Source: Acinetobacter sp. ANC 4558
GTDB lineage: Bacteria; Pseudomonadota; Gammaproteobacteria; Pseudomonadales; Moraxellaceae
Assembly (NCBI RefSeq): GCF_002135375.1
Contig: NZ_NEGH01000005.1
Location: forward strand, 130,753-194,752
Length of the DNA stretch: 64,000 bases
Direction: 5' to 3'
Both the position numbers and the translations under genes were made by a program. The notes beneath the pieces are model-generated. The model saw only the letters and a program-made list of their open reading frames with translations. It did no database searches and had not been told where the DNA came from. This document shows, one piece after another, positions 18,673 through 29,072 of this stretch; positions within the stretch are counted from its first letter, which is position 1; every line of letters starts with the position of its first letter.

Positions 18673-20022
18673 TTATCTGGAATGCACTACATGATTTTTT
18701 TGAGATTTAATTAAAAATACACAAATTAAAGCAGCAATCAGCGGTACACCTAATGCATAGAAATAACCTGAGATTCCGAAGTGACTTAAAATAATTCCAC
18801 CAATTGCAGAACCAATAATAGCCCCTGTTCTTCCCATTCCTATTGCCCAACCAGTTGCAGTTGCTCTTACTTGAGTTGGATAGGCCGCAATCACCAGATA
18901 ATTTAATGCCAGTTGCTGACCGCCAATTCCAAAACCAGCCAATGCAATTAATATAAAAATATAACTCCATTGTTGCGTTTCAATTAAAATCCCTAAACCT
19001 ATAGCAATAAATAGCCCAGTAATAAGCATAAAGGTAATAATTTTAGCCGTATTTAATTTGGGTAAAAAATATGCTAAAGGCAAGGCAAATAAAATAAATG
19101 CAGCATTCACAGTAACCGATGCATAAGGAGCCTGATCTGGAGATAACCCAGCTTGTTTTAAAATCGTAGGTAGCCATGATAAAAGCATGAACCATGCAAT
19201 CCAATTACAAAAGTAAACCCCCCATACCCCTACGGTTGTCCGCGCTAAACCATTTTGAAATAACATCGATAGCTTTGCTTTTTCAATGACTTTACTCGTG
19301 ACCATCGTAAAATCTTGTTCTGCAATAATTTGCTGCTGTGGTGAAATTTTTTGTAAAATACGCTGAATTTTTTGCTGCGCAGCTTCTGTTTTCAATTGAG
19401 CTAAATATTCTAAAGATTCTGGGAGTAAAAAGTACAACACAATCCAGAGAAATAAAGGTAAAACACCACCTATGATATAAATTCCTTGCCAACCCATGAT
19501 CGGTAAAATCTTAGCTGCGAGTAAACCACCAATCATCGCACCTGCGGGTAAAGCCAATAAAACACAGGTCGTGACTGTTCCCTTATTTTTTTGTGGAGAA
19601 TATTCAGCAGCAAGTGCAAGCAAAACTGGAGTTGCACCTCCCATACCTAAACCAGCAATAATTCTTAAAATAAATATTTGATCAATATGACTCACAAAGG
19701 CTGTAAGTAAAGTCGAAATTGAGAAAATAGCCACACAAAACAATAATGTTTTTCTGCGCCCTAATTTATCTCCTAATATTCCTAGCAGCATTGCACCTAC
19801 TGTCATCCCAATGATTCCAGCAGTCAAAATTGGTGCTAATGAGCCTGCTTCTAAATTAAAATGTACCAATAAAGCTGGCGCAGTAAAAGCAACTGCTTGG
19901 GTATCAAATCCATCGAATAATGCAATTAAAAAACAGAGTAGAATGACCATCCATTGATATCTTGATATTCTTTGATTCAAAACCCTTTGAACCAAAGAAT
20001 GCTCTTGAGTCGTTATATCCAT
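18673..20022 (-). CDS. MFS transporter, aromatic acid:H+ symporter (AAHS)-like
   Basis: About 449 residues and twelve predicted membrane helices. The first helix contains the DGFDTQ motif typical of the AAHS family (PcaK, BenK, MhpT), and the loop between helices 2 and 3 reads LGDKLGRRKTLL. These symporters import aromatic or other organic acids with protons; the substrate is unknown. I use the ATG at 20022 (GAGTG ribosome site) instead of the upstream TTG. No catabolic genes are adjacent, so it looks like a stand-alone uptake gene. Confidence 0.85.
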   Translation of the reverse strand: MDITTQEHSLVQRVLNQRISRYQWMVILLCFLIALFDGFDTQAVAFTAPALLVHFNLEAGSLAPILTAGIIGMTVGAMLLGILGDKLGRRKTLLFCVAIFSISTLLTAFVSHIDQIFILRIIAGLGMGGATPVLLALAAEYSPQKNKGTVTTCVLLALPAGAMIGGLLAAKILPIMGWQGIYIIGGVLPLFLWIVLYFLLPESLEYLAQLKTEAAQQKIQRILQKISPQQQIIAEQDFTMVTSKVIEKAKLSMLFQNGLARTTVGVWGVYFCNWIAWFMLLSWLPTILKQAGLSPDQAPYASVTVNAAFILFALPLAYFLPKLNTAKIITFMLITGLFIAIGLGILIETQQWSYIFILIALAGFGIGGQQLALNYLVIAAYPTQVRATATGWAIGMGRTGAIIGSAIGGIILSHFGISGYFYALGVPLIAALICVFLIKSQKNHVVHSR

Positions 20023-20364
20023 ATTTTCACTCAACAATTTTTTGATGACATATCATGATCGACTCTAGGTGTTTAATTCTGAACAGTCAAAGACCCATTG
20101 AGTATATTTTCATACTTAAACAACAGTCTAAAAATATGATTTATAAGATATCTGTGAGAATTGAATAATCAATAAATGTAGTCTCTATAAAATATTAAAT
20201 TAAGCACTTTATGAAAAAATGACGAATGAAATAAACCAAGATACATATATGAATCATTTTTTATCGTGATTAAAATTCACTAAACATAAATAAAACATTA
20301 ACTTAAATGAAACAATTCCCTCATATGCTCATCGTTCTATTCATAAATATTTCGCCAATTTTAT
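20023..20364. other. Intergenic region between the divergent transporter and phoA genes
   Basis: A+T-rich, with promoters for both genes. An AT-rich 11-bp-spaced repeat of ACATAAA/ACATTAA near 20284-20301 is only a weak Pho-box-like match. Confidence 0.4.
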
Positions 20365-21843
20365 ATGAAAACTAAATTACTCTTATTGCCACTGCTTATT
20401 AGTACTTTAATTGCTTGTGGTAACGATGATGATAATATCAAAGTACCAAATACCCCAACAACACCAACGACCCCGACAAATCCAACCACGCCTGATCGTA
20501 CCAATGGTGACTTACTTGAGCCAGGTGCAAAAGGTGATATCACTACTTTTGGTGGAGCTGCTCGCTTAAAAGCAGATCGAACTGAAGCCTTAAAAGCATC
20601 TTTAAGTAACAAACAAGTTAAGCATGTTATTTTATTTATTGGTGATGGAACCAGTGAGTCAGAAATCACCGCAGCACGTAACTATGCTGAAGGTGCTGCT
20701 GGTTACTTTAAAGGCTTAGATGTATTCCCTTTTACAGGTGCATATACCACTTACGCATTAGATGAAAAAAATAAAACAGTTGATTATGTGACTGATTCTG
20801 CTGCATCTGCAACAGCTTGGGCCTCTGGAGTAAAAACTTACAATAATGCCCTTGGTATTGATGCCTTTGGTAAACGACATGCAACTATTCTTGAACTTGC
20901 GAAGCAAGCAGGATTTGCAACAGGTAATGTAACAACTACCGAATTGCAAGATGCAACACCTGCTGCTTTAATTTCTCATATTTCATATCGTAGCTGTTAT
21001 GGTCCTGTTGCAACAGCAGCAAAATGTCCAACTTACTCTCTAGATTTAGGTGGCTTAGGTTCAATTACTGAACAATTATTACAAACACGTGCCGATGTCA
21101 CATTTGGTGGTGGCCGCGCAACTTTCGAAAGAGAAACAGCAACTGCTGGAGCTTACAAAGGAAAAACGCTTTTAGAACAAGCTAAAGCAATGAATTACAA
21201 TATCATTACGACAGCATCTGAGCTTAATGGTGTTACGGTTGCAAATCAGAATAGTCCTGTACTTGGTTTATTCCATACTGGAAATTTACCTGTACTTTGG
21301 GCTGGTCCAGCTGCGAAAGTTAACGGCAATAAAGAAGCAGCAACAACCTGTTATCCAAACCCTGCACGTGATGCTACAATTCCAGCATTGAAAGATATGA
21401 CAAGCAAAGCTATTGATTTACTGAAAGTAAATCCTAAAGGGTTCTTCTTGCAAGTTGAGAGTGGTTCAATTGACAAACGCAACCATGCCTCAGATGCTTG
21501 TGGTCAAATTGGTGAAACTGTTGCTTTCGATGAAGCAATTCAAGTTGCTTTAGAATTTGCAAAGAAAAATCCTGACACTTTAATTATCGTAACAGGTGAC
21601 CATGCACATACGAGCCAGATTATTCCAAATGATGCGAATAGCCCTGGCCGTACTGTAAAATTACGCACTAAAGACAATGCAGATATGACTATTAACTATG
21701 GTACTTCAACAGGTAGCAGCCAAGAACATACTGGTGCCCAAGTACGTACTGCAGCATATGGCCCTCGTGCAGCCAACATTTCTGGTTTACTTGACCAAAC
21801 TGACCTATTCTTCATTATGCGTGATGCAATGGGACTTAAATAA
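20365..21843 (+). CDS. phoA: Alkaline phosphatase, PhoA family, lipoprotein form
   Basis: Secreted phosphomonoesterase that frees phosphate from organic esters, the natural partner of the nearby Pst importer. It has a lipoprotein signal (lipobox LIAC, Cys18), then an Asp-rich and Thr-Pro repeated linker (28-43) that would hold the enzyme off the membrane, then the catalytic domain. Visible residues are metal-binding Asp94 (FIGDG), nucleophile Ser145 (TDSAAS), the [13 protein letters not shown] block (Glu, Asp and His zinc ligands, with the Lys of the E. coli enzyme), TGDHAHTSQ, and the late EHTGAQV histidine. A strong terminator follows. Confidence 0.93.
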   Translation: MKTKLLLLPLLISTLIACGNDDDNIKVPNTPTTPTTPTNPTTPDRTNGDLLEPGAKGDITTFGGAARLKADRTEALKASLSNKQVKHVILFIGDGTSESEITAARNYAEGAAGYFKGLDVFPFTGAYTTYALDEKNKTVDYVTDSAASATAWASGVKTYNNALGIDAFGKRHATILELAKQAGFATGNVTTTELQDATPAALISHISYRSCYGPVATAAKCPTYSLDLGGLGSITEQLLQTRADVTFGGGRATFERETATAGAYKGKTLLEQAKAMNYNIITTASELNGVTVANQNSPVLGLFHTGNLPVLWAGPAAKVNGNKEAATTCYPNPARDATIPALKDMTSKAIDLLKVNPKGFFLQVESGSIDKRNHASDACGQIGETVAFDEAIQVALEFAKKNPDTLIIVTGDHAHTSQIIPNDANSPGRTVKLRTKDNADMTINYGTSTGSSQEHTGAQVRTAAYGPRAANISGLLDQTDLFFIMRDAMGLK

Positions 21844-21886
21844 GTTCAGTTCTTAGTGTAAACAATATTTTTTAAATCCTTCATCC

Positions 21887-21914
21887 ACCGAGCTAAGTCA
21901 TTAGCTCGGTTTTA
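21887..21914 (+). terminator. Intrinsic terminator after phoA
   Basis: ACCGAGCTAA (21887-21896) and TTAGCTCGGT (21901-21910) form a 10-bp perfect stem with a 4-nt GTCA loop, followed by TTTT. Confidence 0.92.
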
Positions 21915-22306
21915 ACATGCACCATCTCCAAAACGATCTTAGAAATTAACCTACTTTTACATATTCATCTGAAGGAAGATTGAAATATATAATCCTCGTT
22001 CATCCTGAAATAGCCGTATAATGTTCTAAGTCAAAAATGAAAAATAATTAAAAAATGTCAAAGGTACATCTCGATAAAACATGAACACTTTTTCATTATA
22101 AAATAAGAAAAACTCTAGGTTTATAGATATCTAATTGTAATGAATAAAAAATGGCTTATGAAAGCAGTCTGCTGCTTGTTATAATGATGAGATAAATATG
22201 TTCTTTTTTAATATTTTAGTTTAATTAATCTTATTTTTTAGTATTAGACTCACTCCATTGATTACTTGATCGAACCTTTTATTTTTCTATTTAGTATGGT
22301 TTAAAC
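21915..22306 (+). other. Intergenic region upstream of the LysR gene at 22.3 kb
   Basis: It contains a TATAAT near 22180 preceded by an 11-bp palindrome AGCAGTCTGCT (22163-22173). This could be a regulatory site in the LysR-gene promoter, but the -35 match is poor. Nothing else is recognisable. Confidence 0.35.
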
Positions 22307-23188
22307 ATGACTCTCAAACAACTCAAAGCTTTTCTTGTTTTAGCTCGTACATTAAATTATGCCAATGCTGCAAATGAGCTTTGCCTGAGTCAATCTGCAT
22401 TAAGCCTCAGTATTAAAACACTAGAAGATGAATTGGGAGGTAAACTTTTTAGACGTAATACCCGACGAGTTGAAATTACGATAGAAGGACTATCTTTAAT
22501 CCCCTATGCCAAAAAACTCTTAGCAAATTGGGAGGATATGGAAAAAGATCTTAAACAGCGCTTTAAACTTCATAGAGGAACATTAAGTATCGCATCAATG
22601 CCTTTTGCAACCCATGCCATTCTTCCAGAAGTTATTCATGAATTTTCGAAAAAACATCCAAATATTAGTTTTTCTATTCATGATATTACGAATGAGAAAA
22701 TTATAGAAAATGTTCAAGAAGGTATTTTTGAAATTGGTATTTGCTTTGAACCCAAACAAAATGATCAACTTCATTTTCAATCATTATTCAATGAAGACTT
22801 TTTAGCACTTGTACCTCGTCAACATATATTAGCAAAACACAAAAGTGTCACATGGCAAGAATTATGTACATTTCCGTTTATTACACTTCAAAACCCATCT
22901 ATTATTCGCCACGTTATTGAACAAAATTGCTTAGAACATAATATTATTTTAGATTTAAAAATTGAATGCCATCAGATTAGCTCTTTGTCTCATTTTGTTT
23001 CTTATGGTATGGGAGTAAGTGCTATTCCACGTCATTTTCAAAAATTTATCGATCTTGAAAAAAATGCTTTGATCGAAATTAGCAACAGCAATATGTCTTT
23101 ACCAGTAGGTGTAATTTATAAAAAAGACTTTGAATTATCCAATATTTCATTTGAGTTTATTAATGTAATCTTGTCCTATTATTCATAA
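22307..23188 (+). CDS. LysR-family transcriptional regulator
   Basis: A 293-residue LysR protein with the N-terminal DNA-binding helices (NYANAANELCLSQSALSLSI at 17-36) and a C-terminal effector-binding domain of the CynR/CysB-like fold. It lies directly upstream of, and in the same direction as, the scoA-scoB-thiolase genes, about 240 bp away, so it is the best candidate for their regulator. The effector is unknown; an acid of the ketone-body pathway is a guess from context. Confidence 0.88.
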   Translation: MTLKQLKAFLVLARTLNYANAANELCLSQSALSLSIKTLEDELGGKLFRRNTRRVEITIEGLSLIPYAKKLLANWEDMEKDLKQRFKLHRGTLSIASMPFATHAILPEVIHEFSKKHPNISFSIHDITNEKIIENVQEGIFEIGICFEPKQNDQLHFQSLFNEDFLALVPRQHILAKHKSVTWQELCTFPFITLQNPSIIRHVIEQNCLEHNIILDLKIECHQISSLSHFVSYGMGVSAIPRHFQKFIDLEKNALIEISNSNMSLPVGVIYKKDFELSNISFEFINVILSYYS

Positions 23189-23426
23189 TCCTATTTCCGA
23201 TGCACATGCTTAAACATTTTGATTTAATACAAAATGAGCGTTCTTTATTCAAATCATTTCTAAATATTGAAATATTATCTATCTAAGCACTAACATCCTC
23301 TAGTCATAATATGATTTTCTAAGGATTAATCAGTTTTTCTTGTTATACATTTAAAATATTCAATTTCTAAAAAAAACCTTGCAATGCTACATATAGAATC
23401 AAGTTAAAGGATTGAGGAAAATAAGG

Positions 23427-24128
23427 ATGAATAAAGTCTTTGCCAGTGCAGAACAGGCATTAATTGATATTGTTGCTGATCATCAAACCATTGCTGTTGG
23501 CGGCTTTGGACTCTGTGGTATTCCAGAAGCACTCATTGATGCCTTGAAAAATACTGGTGTCAAAAACCTAACCTGTATTTCTAATAATGCAGGCGTAGAT
23601 AATTTTGGTTTAGGTAAACTCTTACATACCAAACAAATTAAAAAAATGATCTCTTCATATGTCGGAGAAAATAAAGAATTTGAACGTCAATTTCTCAATG
23701 GTGAACTCGAAGTCGAGCTTACGCCTCAAGGAACATTAGCTGAAAAATTACGTTCAGGCGGTGCAGGTATTCCTGCCTTTTTCACCCGAACTGGTGTTGG
23801 AACATCCGTTGCCGAAGGCAAAGAAATTCGTGAGTTTAATGGTCAAGATTATATTTTAGAACACGCACTCACCGCAGATGTTGCATTAATAAAAGCATAT
23901 AAGGCAGATAAAGCAGGCAACTTAATTTTCCGTAAAACTGCTCGAAATTTTAATCCTGAATGTGCGATGGCTGGAAAAATCACCATTGCTGAAGTAGAAC
24001 ACATTGTCGATATTGGTGAGCTAGATCCTGATGAAATTCATTTACCTGGAATTTATATTCACAGAATTATCTTGAATGCAATCCCTGAAAAACGTATTGA
24101 ACAAATGACATTAAAAGCGGAGGGATAA
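23427..24128 (+). CDS. scoA: 3-oxoacid CoA-transferase, subunit A
   Basis: Subunit A of a family I CoA-transferase that moves CoA between succinyl-CoA and acetoacetate or another 3-oxoacid. The 233-residue protein has the [14 protein letters not shown] segment (about 22-35) and the [12 protein letters not shown] segment. I start at the ATG at 23427, with a GAGGA ribosome site, not at the earlier TTG. The next gene, subunit B, begins three bases after this stop, so the two are made together. Confidence 0.92.
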   Translation: MNKVFASAEQALIDIVADHQTIAVGGFGLCGIPEALIDALKNTGVKNLTCISNNAGVDNFGLGKLLHTKQIKKMISSYVGENKEFERQFLNGELEVELTPQGTLAEKLRSGGAGIPAFFTRTGVGTSVAEGKEIREFNGQDYILEHALTADVALIKAYKADKAGNLIFRKTARNFNPECAMAGKITIAEVEHIVDIGELDPDEIHLPGIYIHRIILNAIPEKRIEQMTLKAEG

Positions 24129-24131
24129 AGC

Positions 24132-24779
24132 ATGGCTTGGACACGTAATGAGATGGCACAGCGTGCTGCCCTCGAACTTGAAGATGGTTTTTATGTCAAT
24201 TTAGGCATCGGTTTACCCACTTTGGTGGCGAATTTCCTCCCAGCAGGTGTTGATGTTTGGCTCCAATCTGAAAATGGTTTATTGGGTATTGATGAATTTC
24301 CAACTCAAGATACCGTAGATGCCGACCTAATTAATGCAGGGAAACAAACAGTTACTGCACGTTCTGGCGCAGCATTTTTTTCTAGCTCAGAATCCTTTGC
24401 CATGATTCGTGGTGGACATGTCAATATTGCTATTTTAGGTGCAATGGAAGTTTCAGAGTCAGGTGATTTAGCCAATTGGATGATTCCTGGGAAAAAAGTC
24501 AAAGGTATGGGGGGTGCAATGGATTTGGTTGCTGGTGTACAAAAAGTTGTGGTATTAATGGAACACTGCGCCAAAGACGGCAGTGCTAAAATTGTACCAA
24601 ACTGTACGTTACCACTGACTGGAAAAGGCGTTGTTAACCGTATTATTACAGATTTAGGCGTAATGGATATTAGCTCAGAAGGCGTCCAACTCATTGAACT
24701 TGCCAGCGGTGTGAGTCGTGATGAAATTCAGTCTGTAACAGGTATTAACTTGATCATATCTGACGTTAAAACAGTTTAA
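24132..24779 (+). CDS. scoB: 3-oxoacid CoA-transferase, subunit B
   Basis: Catalytic subunit of the CoA-transferase, 215 residues. The SENG motif (46-49) holds the active-site glutamate (Glu47) that forms the enzyme-CoA thioester; the GIGLPTL glycine loop (25-31) precedes it. With the thiolase that follows, the three genes convert acetoacetate to two acetyl-CoA. SCOT-type, PcaIJ and AtoDA enzymes share these motifs; the presence of a thiolase but no pca genes favours acetoacetate as substrate. Confidence 0.92.
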   Translation: MAWTRNEMAQRAALELEDGFYVNLGIGLPTLVANFLPAGVDVWLQSENGLLGIDEFPTQDTVDADLINAGKQTVTARSGAAFFSSSESFAMIRGGHVNIAILGAMEVSESGDLANWMIPGKKVKGMGGAMDLVAGVQKVVVLMEHCAKDGSAKIVPNCTLPLTGKGVVNRIITDLGVMDISSEGVQLIELASGVSRDEIQSVTGINLIISDVKTV

Positions 24780-24856
24780 GTCCTTGCTTTCTTAAATATT
24801 TCAAAGTAATACACACGACTTGAGTTCCCATATTATCTTAAAATTAGAGTTTAAAA

Positions 24857-26032
24857 ATGAAAAAAATTGTCATTATTGCTGCAAGCCGAACAGCCATGAC
24901 CAGCTTTCAGGGTAGTTTTTCTAATCTGAGCGCACCTCAATTAGGTGCAAATGTCATTCAAAATATTATTCAACATTCTCACATAAACATCGAACAACTT
25001 GATGAAGTCATTATGGGCTGTGTACTTCCCGCGGGTTTAAAGCAAGCACCCGCACGTCAAGCGATGCGCCTTGCGCAGATTCCAGATCATGTTGGTGCGA
25101 CCACTATTAATAAAATTTGTGGCTCTGGCATGAAAGCAGTGATGCAAGCGGCAGACGCAATTAAGGCAGGAAGTGCTCAACTCATCATTGCTGGCGGTAT
25201 GGAGTCTATGAGTAATGCACCATATTTATTGGATAAAGCCCGTACAGGCTACAGAATGGGGCATGGAAAAATCATTGACCACATGTTTCAAGAAGGCCTG
25301 GAAGATGCTGAAACAGGGCTATCTATGGGGGTATTAGCACAAGAGATGGCAGATAAAAAAGCATATACACGTGAGCAACAAGACCAATTTGCGATTCGCT
25401 CTTTACAACGTGCACAAGAAGCAATTGAAAAAGGATATTTTAATGCTGAAATTACACCAGTCACAGTATCTAATCGTAAAGGTGATATCATAATTACAGA
25501 GGATGAAAATCCGTCAAATGCCAAAATAGAAAAAATACCAAGTTTACGCCCTGCATTTACAAAAGATGGAACCATTACCGCTGCGAATTCAAGTTCTATT
25601 TCAGATGGTGCATCTGCACTGATGATTAGTTCAGAAGATTATGCAAAAGAACACCATTTAGATATTCTTGCAGACGTCAAAGCTTACGCCTCCCATTCAC
25701 AGCACCCTAGCGAATTTACTATCGCCCCTATTGGTGCAATTGAAAAAGTACTTAAACAAACGGGTTGGTCAATTCAAGATGTTGATTTATGGGAAATTAA
25801 TGAAGCATTTGCCATGGTTACCATGGCAGCCATTGATGCGTTTCAATTAGATGAAAATAAAGTCAATATTCATGGGGGGGCTTGTGCGCTTGGACATCCG
25901 TTAGGTTCATCTGGTTCACGTATTATTGTCTCACTTATTTACGCATTAAAACGTTTGGGCAAACGTAAAGGTATCGCTGCTTTATGTATTGGTGGTGGTG
26001 AGGCGACTGCTATAGCGATTGAATTGGCTTAA
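24857..26032 (+). CDS. atoB: Acetyl-CoA C-acetyltransferase (thiolase)
   Basis: A 391-residue thiolase that condenses or cleaves acetoacetyl-CoA. Active-site residues are visible: Cys88 in NKICGSGMKAV, the His in GGACALGHPLG near 345, and the second Cys in ALCIGGGEATA near the C-terminus. The last motif has GEATA where many thiolases have GMGIA, a variant seen in some thiolase subgroups. It lies 77 bp after scoB in the same direction and probably belongs to the same transcript. Confidence 0.92.
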   Translation: MKKIVIIAASRTAMTSFQGSFSNLSAPQLGANVIQNIIQHSHINIEQLDEVIMGCVLPAGLKQAPARQAMRLAQIPDHVGATTINKICGSGMKAVMQAADAIKAGSAQLIIAGGMESMSNAPYLLDKARTGYRMGHGKIIDHMFQEGLEDAETGLSMGVLAQEMADKKAYTREQQDQFAIRSLQRAQEAIEKGYFNAEITPVTVSNRKGDIIITEDENPSNAKIEKIPSLRPAFTKDGTITAANSSSISDGASALMISSEDYAKEHHLDILADVKAYASHSQHPSEFTIAPIGAIEKVLKQTGWSIQDVDLWEINEAFAMVTMAAIDAFQLDENKVNIHGGACALGHPLGSSGSRIIVSLIYALKRLGKRKGIAALCIGGGEATAIAIELA

Positions 26033-26109
26033 GTCAGCGATCATTTTTGAGTAAAATACAATTTGAATATTTTCAGATTTAATTCGCTCATGATCGCATC
26101 ATCCGAACA

Positions 26110-26155
26110 AGTACAAGTGAATTATATTTTTATTAAAATACGATTCACTTGTACT
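26110..26155. repeat. Long inverted repeat between thiolase and tusA
   Basis: AGTACAAGTGAAT (26110-26122) is repeated perfectly inverted as ATTCACTTGTACT (26143-26155). The 20-nt AT-rich spacer itself contains an ATTTT-TATT-AAAAT hairpin. It lies between convergent genes and may end transcription, but no T-run follows on either strand. Confidence 0.7.
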
Positions 26156-26162
26156 AAGCTGA

Positions 26163-26420
26163 TTATCCTTTTTGCACCAAATAATGAAATTCTTTATTTC
26201 CATTCGCATCCAAAGTTTCCTCTTGCAATAATAATTCATGACCTAAATGCAGACAAAATTTTGGAATATCCCATGAAGTCGAATTATCTGTCGCAAAAAT
26301 TTCTACAATTTCTCCAGATTTAGATTTACGAATAGCTTGATGCAACATCATCACGGGTTCAGGACAACGTAAACCTCTAGTATTCAATTGAATTGTTGGG
26401 GTAAGCGTAGATTCTGACAT
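26163..26420 (-). CDS. tusA: Sulfurtransferase TusA-family protein
   Basis: An 85-residue SirA/TusA-fold protein with the motif RCPEP; Cys19 is the persulfide carrier. In enterics TusA takes sulfur from IscS and starts the relay to MnmA for tRNA 2-thiolation; mnmA is at 8.8 kb. TusA-like proteins also serve other sulfur pathways, so the exact partner is inferred. Single gene, convergent with the thiolase gene and divergent from corC. Confidence 0.88.
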   Translation of the reverse strand: MSESTLTPTIQLNTRGLRCPEPVMMLHQAIRKSKSGEIVEIFATDNSTSWDIPKFCLHLGHELLLQEETLDANGNKEFHYLVQKG

Positions 26421-26616
26421 CGTAAAACTCTATAAATAAATTTGGTTAATTTTAACATAAACATAAAATTTCGCACTTCATCCATTTCATAAAACGATCA
26501 CAATACAAAAAATGATAAATGAATACTCGCTTTATCTTCATTAATAATAGACAACGATATTTTCTAAGGTATGATTAAACTAATTTTTTATCTATAAAGA
26601 GTCTTTAGGAAAAATC

Positions 26617-27456
26617 ATGCACGAGGAGTCAAGCCCGTCGTGGGGTATGCGTGGTTTACGCAAATGGTTAAGCACTGCTCCAGAAACACGCGACGAACTA
26701 TTAAAATTAGTACAAGATTCACGTCGATTTTTAGAACCAGATACCGTGACCATGCTTGAAGGTGTATTAGACCTTCCTGCAACAAAAATTCGTGAAGTCA
26801 TGACCCCTCGTACATCGATGGTCAGTTTACAAGAAGATGATGAGTTATTTGAAATTCTTCATGTTCTCATTGAATCTGCACATTCTCGATTCCCAGTATT
26901 TTCAGCAGATCAGCCCGACAATGTCGTGGGAATCTTATTAGCTAAGGATTTATTACCATTTCTGACTGAGCAAAATTCAAAAGTAGATATCAAAGCACTG
27001 ATGCGTCATCCTTTATTCATTCCTGAAAGTGCACGCTCAGATCAAGTTTTACGTATGTTAAAAAACACACAAACACATATTGCGATTGTGATTGATGAAT
27101 ATGGAACGACGTCTGGGTTGGTGACACTAGAAGATATTCTGGAAGAAATTGTCGGGGAAATTGAAGATGAGCATGATCAAATTGATGCTGAAGTGCAATA
27201 TATTACCTCTGATCAAGAACCATTAACAAACAACAGTTGGTTAGTTCTTGCACGAACTCCAATTGAATTTTTTAATGAGTTTTTAAATACCGAATTCCCA
27301 GACGATGAAGTTGAGACTATGGGTGGCTTATTACTTCAAGAAATTGGACTGGTCAGTGATCTACAAGGGCAAACCATTGATTTAGCCAATTGGCAATTTA
27401 CAATTTTAGAAGCAGATGCACGAACAATTCACCTTATTCGAGCTATACGTAAATGA
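26617..27456 (+). CDS. corC: HlyC/CorC family transporter-associated protein
   Basis: A 279-residue cytoplasmic protein with two CBS domains (about 60-180, VMTPRTSMVSL and IDEYGTTSGLVTLEDILEEI) and a CorC_HlyC C-terminal domain (about 195-275). E. coli CorC (YbeX) is linked to magnesium and cobalt efflux and to ribosome maturation; its mechanism is unsettled. The stop codon overlaps the lnt ATG (ATGA), reproducing the widespread ybeX-lnt arrangement. The start has an AGGA ribosome site. Confidence 0.92.
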   Translation: MHEESSPSWGMRGLRKWLSTAPETRDELLKLVQDSRRFLEPDTVTMLEGVLDLPATKIREVMTPRTSMVSLQEDDELFEILHVLIESAHSRFPVFSADQPDNVVGILLAKDLLPFLTEQNSKVDIKALMRHPLFIPESARSDQVLRMLKNTQTHIAIVIDEYGTTSGLVTLEDILEEIVGEIEDEHDQIDAEVQYITSDQEPLTNNSWLVLARTPIEFFNEFLNTEFPDDEVETMGGLLLQEIGLVSDLQGQTIDLANWQFTILEADARTIHLIRAIRK

Positions 27457-29012
27457 GGACATTTTTTGATAAATTGTTAAAACCATCTGACACACAAAAA
27501 CAACTTCCGTTCGTTTATCCCCTGCTTATCTCTTTAATTGCTGGCGCAATTTTTAGTTTAGCATTAGCACCTTATTATTATTGGTGGATTGCTATTCTTT
27601 CTCCAGCACTTCTTTATGCCTCACTGATGAAAAAAAGTGCCAAGCATGCCTTTTTTATTGGATGGGCGTATGGTTTTGGATTATGGGTAGTTGGGGCATT
27701 TTGGTTATTTACCTCTATTCATGTCTACGGTGATACCAATATTTATTTAAGTTTAGCCATGATTGTCATTATGGCTGTCGTCATGGGGTTATTTACCGCT
27801 GTACAAACTTGGGTTTATCGTCGCTTTTTCCCCGAAACACCTTTGACCTTTGCACCTTTATGGGTTTTCTTTGAATGGGCAAAAACTTGGGTATTTACAG
27901 GTTTTCCATGGCTCTTTGTTGGCTATGCCTTCACAGAACGATTTTTAGATCACTATGCACCCATTTTAGGTGTATTTGGTGTTTCATTTGTCGTGATCTT
28001 AATTGCTTCAGCACTCGTTGAAATCCTCAAGAAGAAATATTTTTGGAGTATTCCAATTGCACTGATTCTTCTAGGTGCATGGGGAACATCCTATTTACAA
28101 TTTGTAACACCGAAAAATGAAAAACCATTGAGCGTATCTTTAATTCAAGGAAATATTCCACAAGATCTCAAATGGCTAACGGAATACCAAATTAAAACCT
28201 TAGAAATTTACGCAACGTTAACGCGTCAAGAATGGGGACAAGACTTAATTGTTTGGCCAGAATCGTCTATTCCAATGTTCCAAACAGATATTCCTGAATT
28301 TTTGAGCGCAATGAATGAACAAGCCATTCAATCAGGCTCGGCTTGGGTAACAGGCATTCCTTTTTGGGATGTTAAACAATCTCAAGCCAGTAAGGAATTA
28401 AAATACTATAACAGTATCATTGCAAATGGCAGTTCCTCAAACGGCTTATATAAAAAACAGCGTTTAGTTCCTTTTGGTGAATATATTCCGCTTTCTGGCC
28501 TACTAAGTTGGGTACTACCAGCATTACAAAATGATCCTGCCGCCGCTGGCTTTACTGCGGGTGATGATCATCAAAAACCACTCAATATTAAAGGTCATCA
28601 ATTGGCAGCAGCCATTTGTTATGAAGTTGCATACCCAAACTTAACACGACGTAATGCATCAGCCAGTGACTTTTTGGTGACTGTCTCCAATGATGCATGG
28701 TTTACAGGAACAGCTGGTCCTTTACAACATTTACAAATGGTACAAATGCGTGCAAAAGAAAATGGGCGTTGGTTTATTCGGGCAACAAATACAGGTGTGA
28801 CTGCATTTATCAATGAACAAGGTCATATTGTCAAACAAGCACCTATGGATACGCGAACTGTATTACGTGGTGAATTGCCAGCAATGCAAGGTCAAACTTT
28901 ATATACACGATTAAGCGATTGGCCTATTTTAATTTTCTCTGCTTTACTTCTCATTTTAGGCTGGTTTTTTAGACCTAAACGAGTTGATATTTCTTTTAAA
29001 TCGCGTCGATAA
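27453..29012 (+). CDS. lnt: Apolipoprotein N-acyltransferase
   Basis: Lnt adds the third acyl chain to the N-terminal cysteine of lipoproteins in the inner membrane, the last step of lipoprotein maturation. The 519-residue protein has six or more N-terminal membrane helices (to about 210), a nitrilase-like periplasmic domain (about 225-470) and a C-terminal helix. The catalytic triad is visible as Glu in WPESSIP, Lys in KKQRLVPFGEYIP and Cys in AAICYEVAYP. It overlaps corC by four bases and ends at a terminator. Confidence 0.96.
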   Translation: MRTFFDKLLKPSDTQKQLPFVYPLLISLIAGAIFSLALAPYYYWWIAILSPALLYASLMKKSAKHAFFIGWAYGFGLWVVGAFWLFTSIHVYGDTNIYLSLAMIVIMAVVMGLFTAVQTWVYRRFFPETPLTFAPLWVFFEWAKTWVFTGFPWLFVGYAFTERFLDHYAPILGVFGVSFVVILIASALVEILKKKYFWSIPIALILLGAWGTSYLQFVTPKNEKPLSVSLIQGNIPQDLKWLTEYQIKTLEIYATLTRQEWGQDLIVWPESSIPMFQTDIPEFLSAMNEQAIQSGSAWVTGIPFWDVKQSQASKELKYYNSIIANGSSSNGLYKKQRLVPFGEYIPLSGLLSWVLPALQNDPAAAGFTAGDDHQKPLNIKGHQLAAAICYEVAYPNLTRRNASASDFLVTVSNDAWFTGTAGPLQHLQMVQMRAKENGRWFIRATNTGVTAFINEQGHIVKQAPMDTRTVLRGELPAMQGQTLYTRLSDWPILIFSALLLILGWFFRPKRVDISFKSRR

Positions 29013-29026
29013 TATAAGCTCTAATT

Positions 29027-29056
29027 AAAAAGCCGAGATTAATTGCTCGGCTTTTT
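29027..29056. terminator. Intrinsic terminator after lnt
   Basis: AAAAAGCCGAG (29027-29037) pairs with CTCGGCTTTTT (29046-29056). It works for lnt and for the convergent small membrane-protein gene. Confidence 0.92.
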
Positions 29057-29072
29057 AATTGAATATATAAAA

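Noticed and set aside
20281..20301. Possible Pho box upstream of phoA
   Set aside because: Two ACATAAA/ACATTAA repeats have the right 11-bp spacing but match only about half the consensus positions; the region is too A+T-rich to trust.
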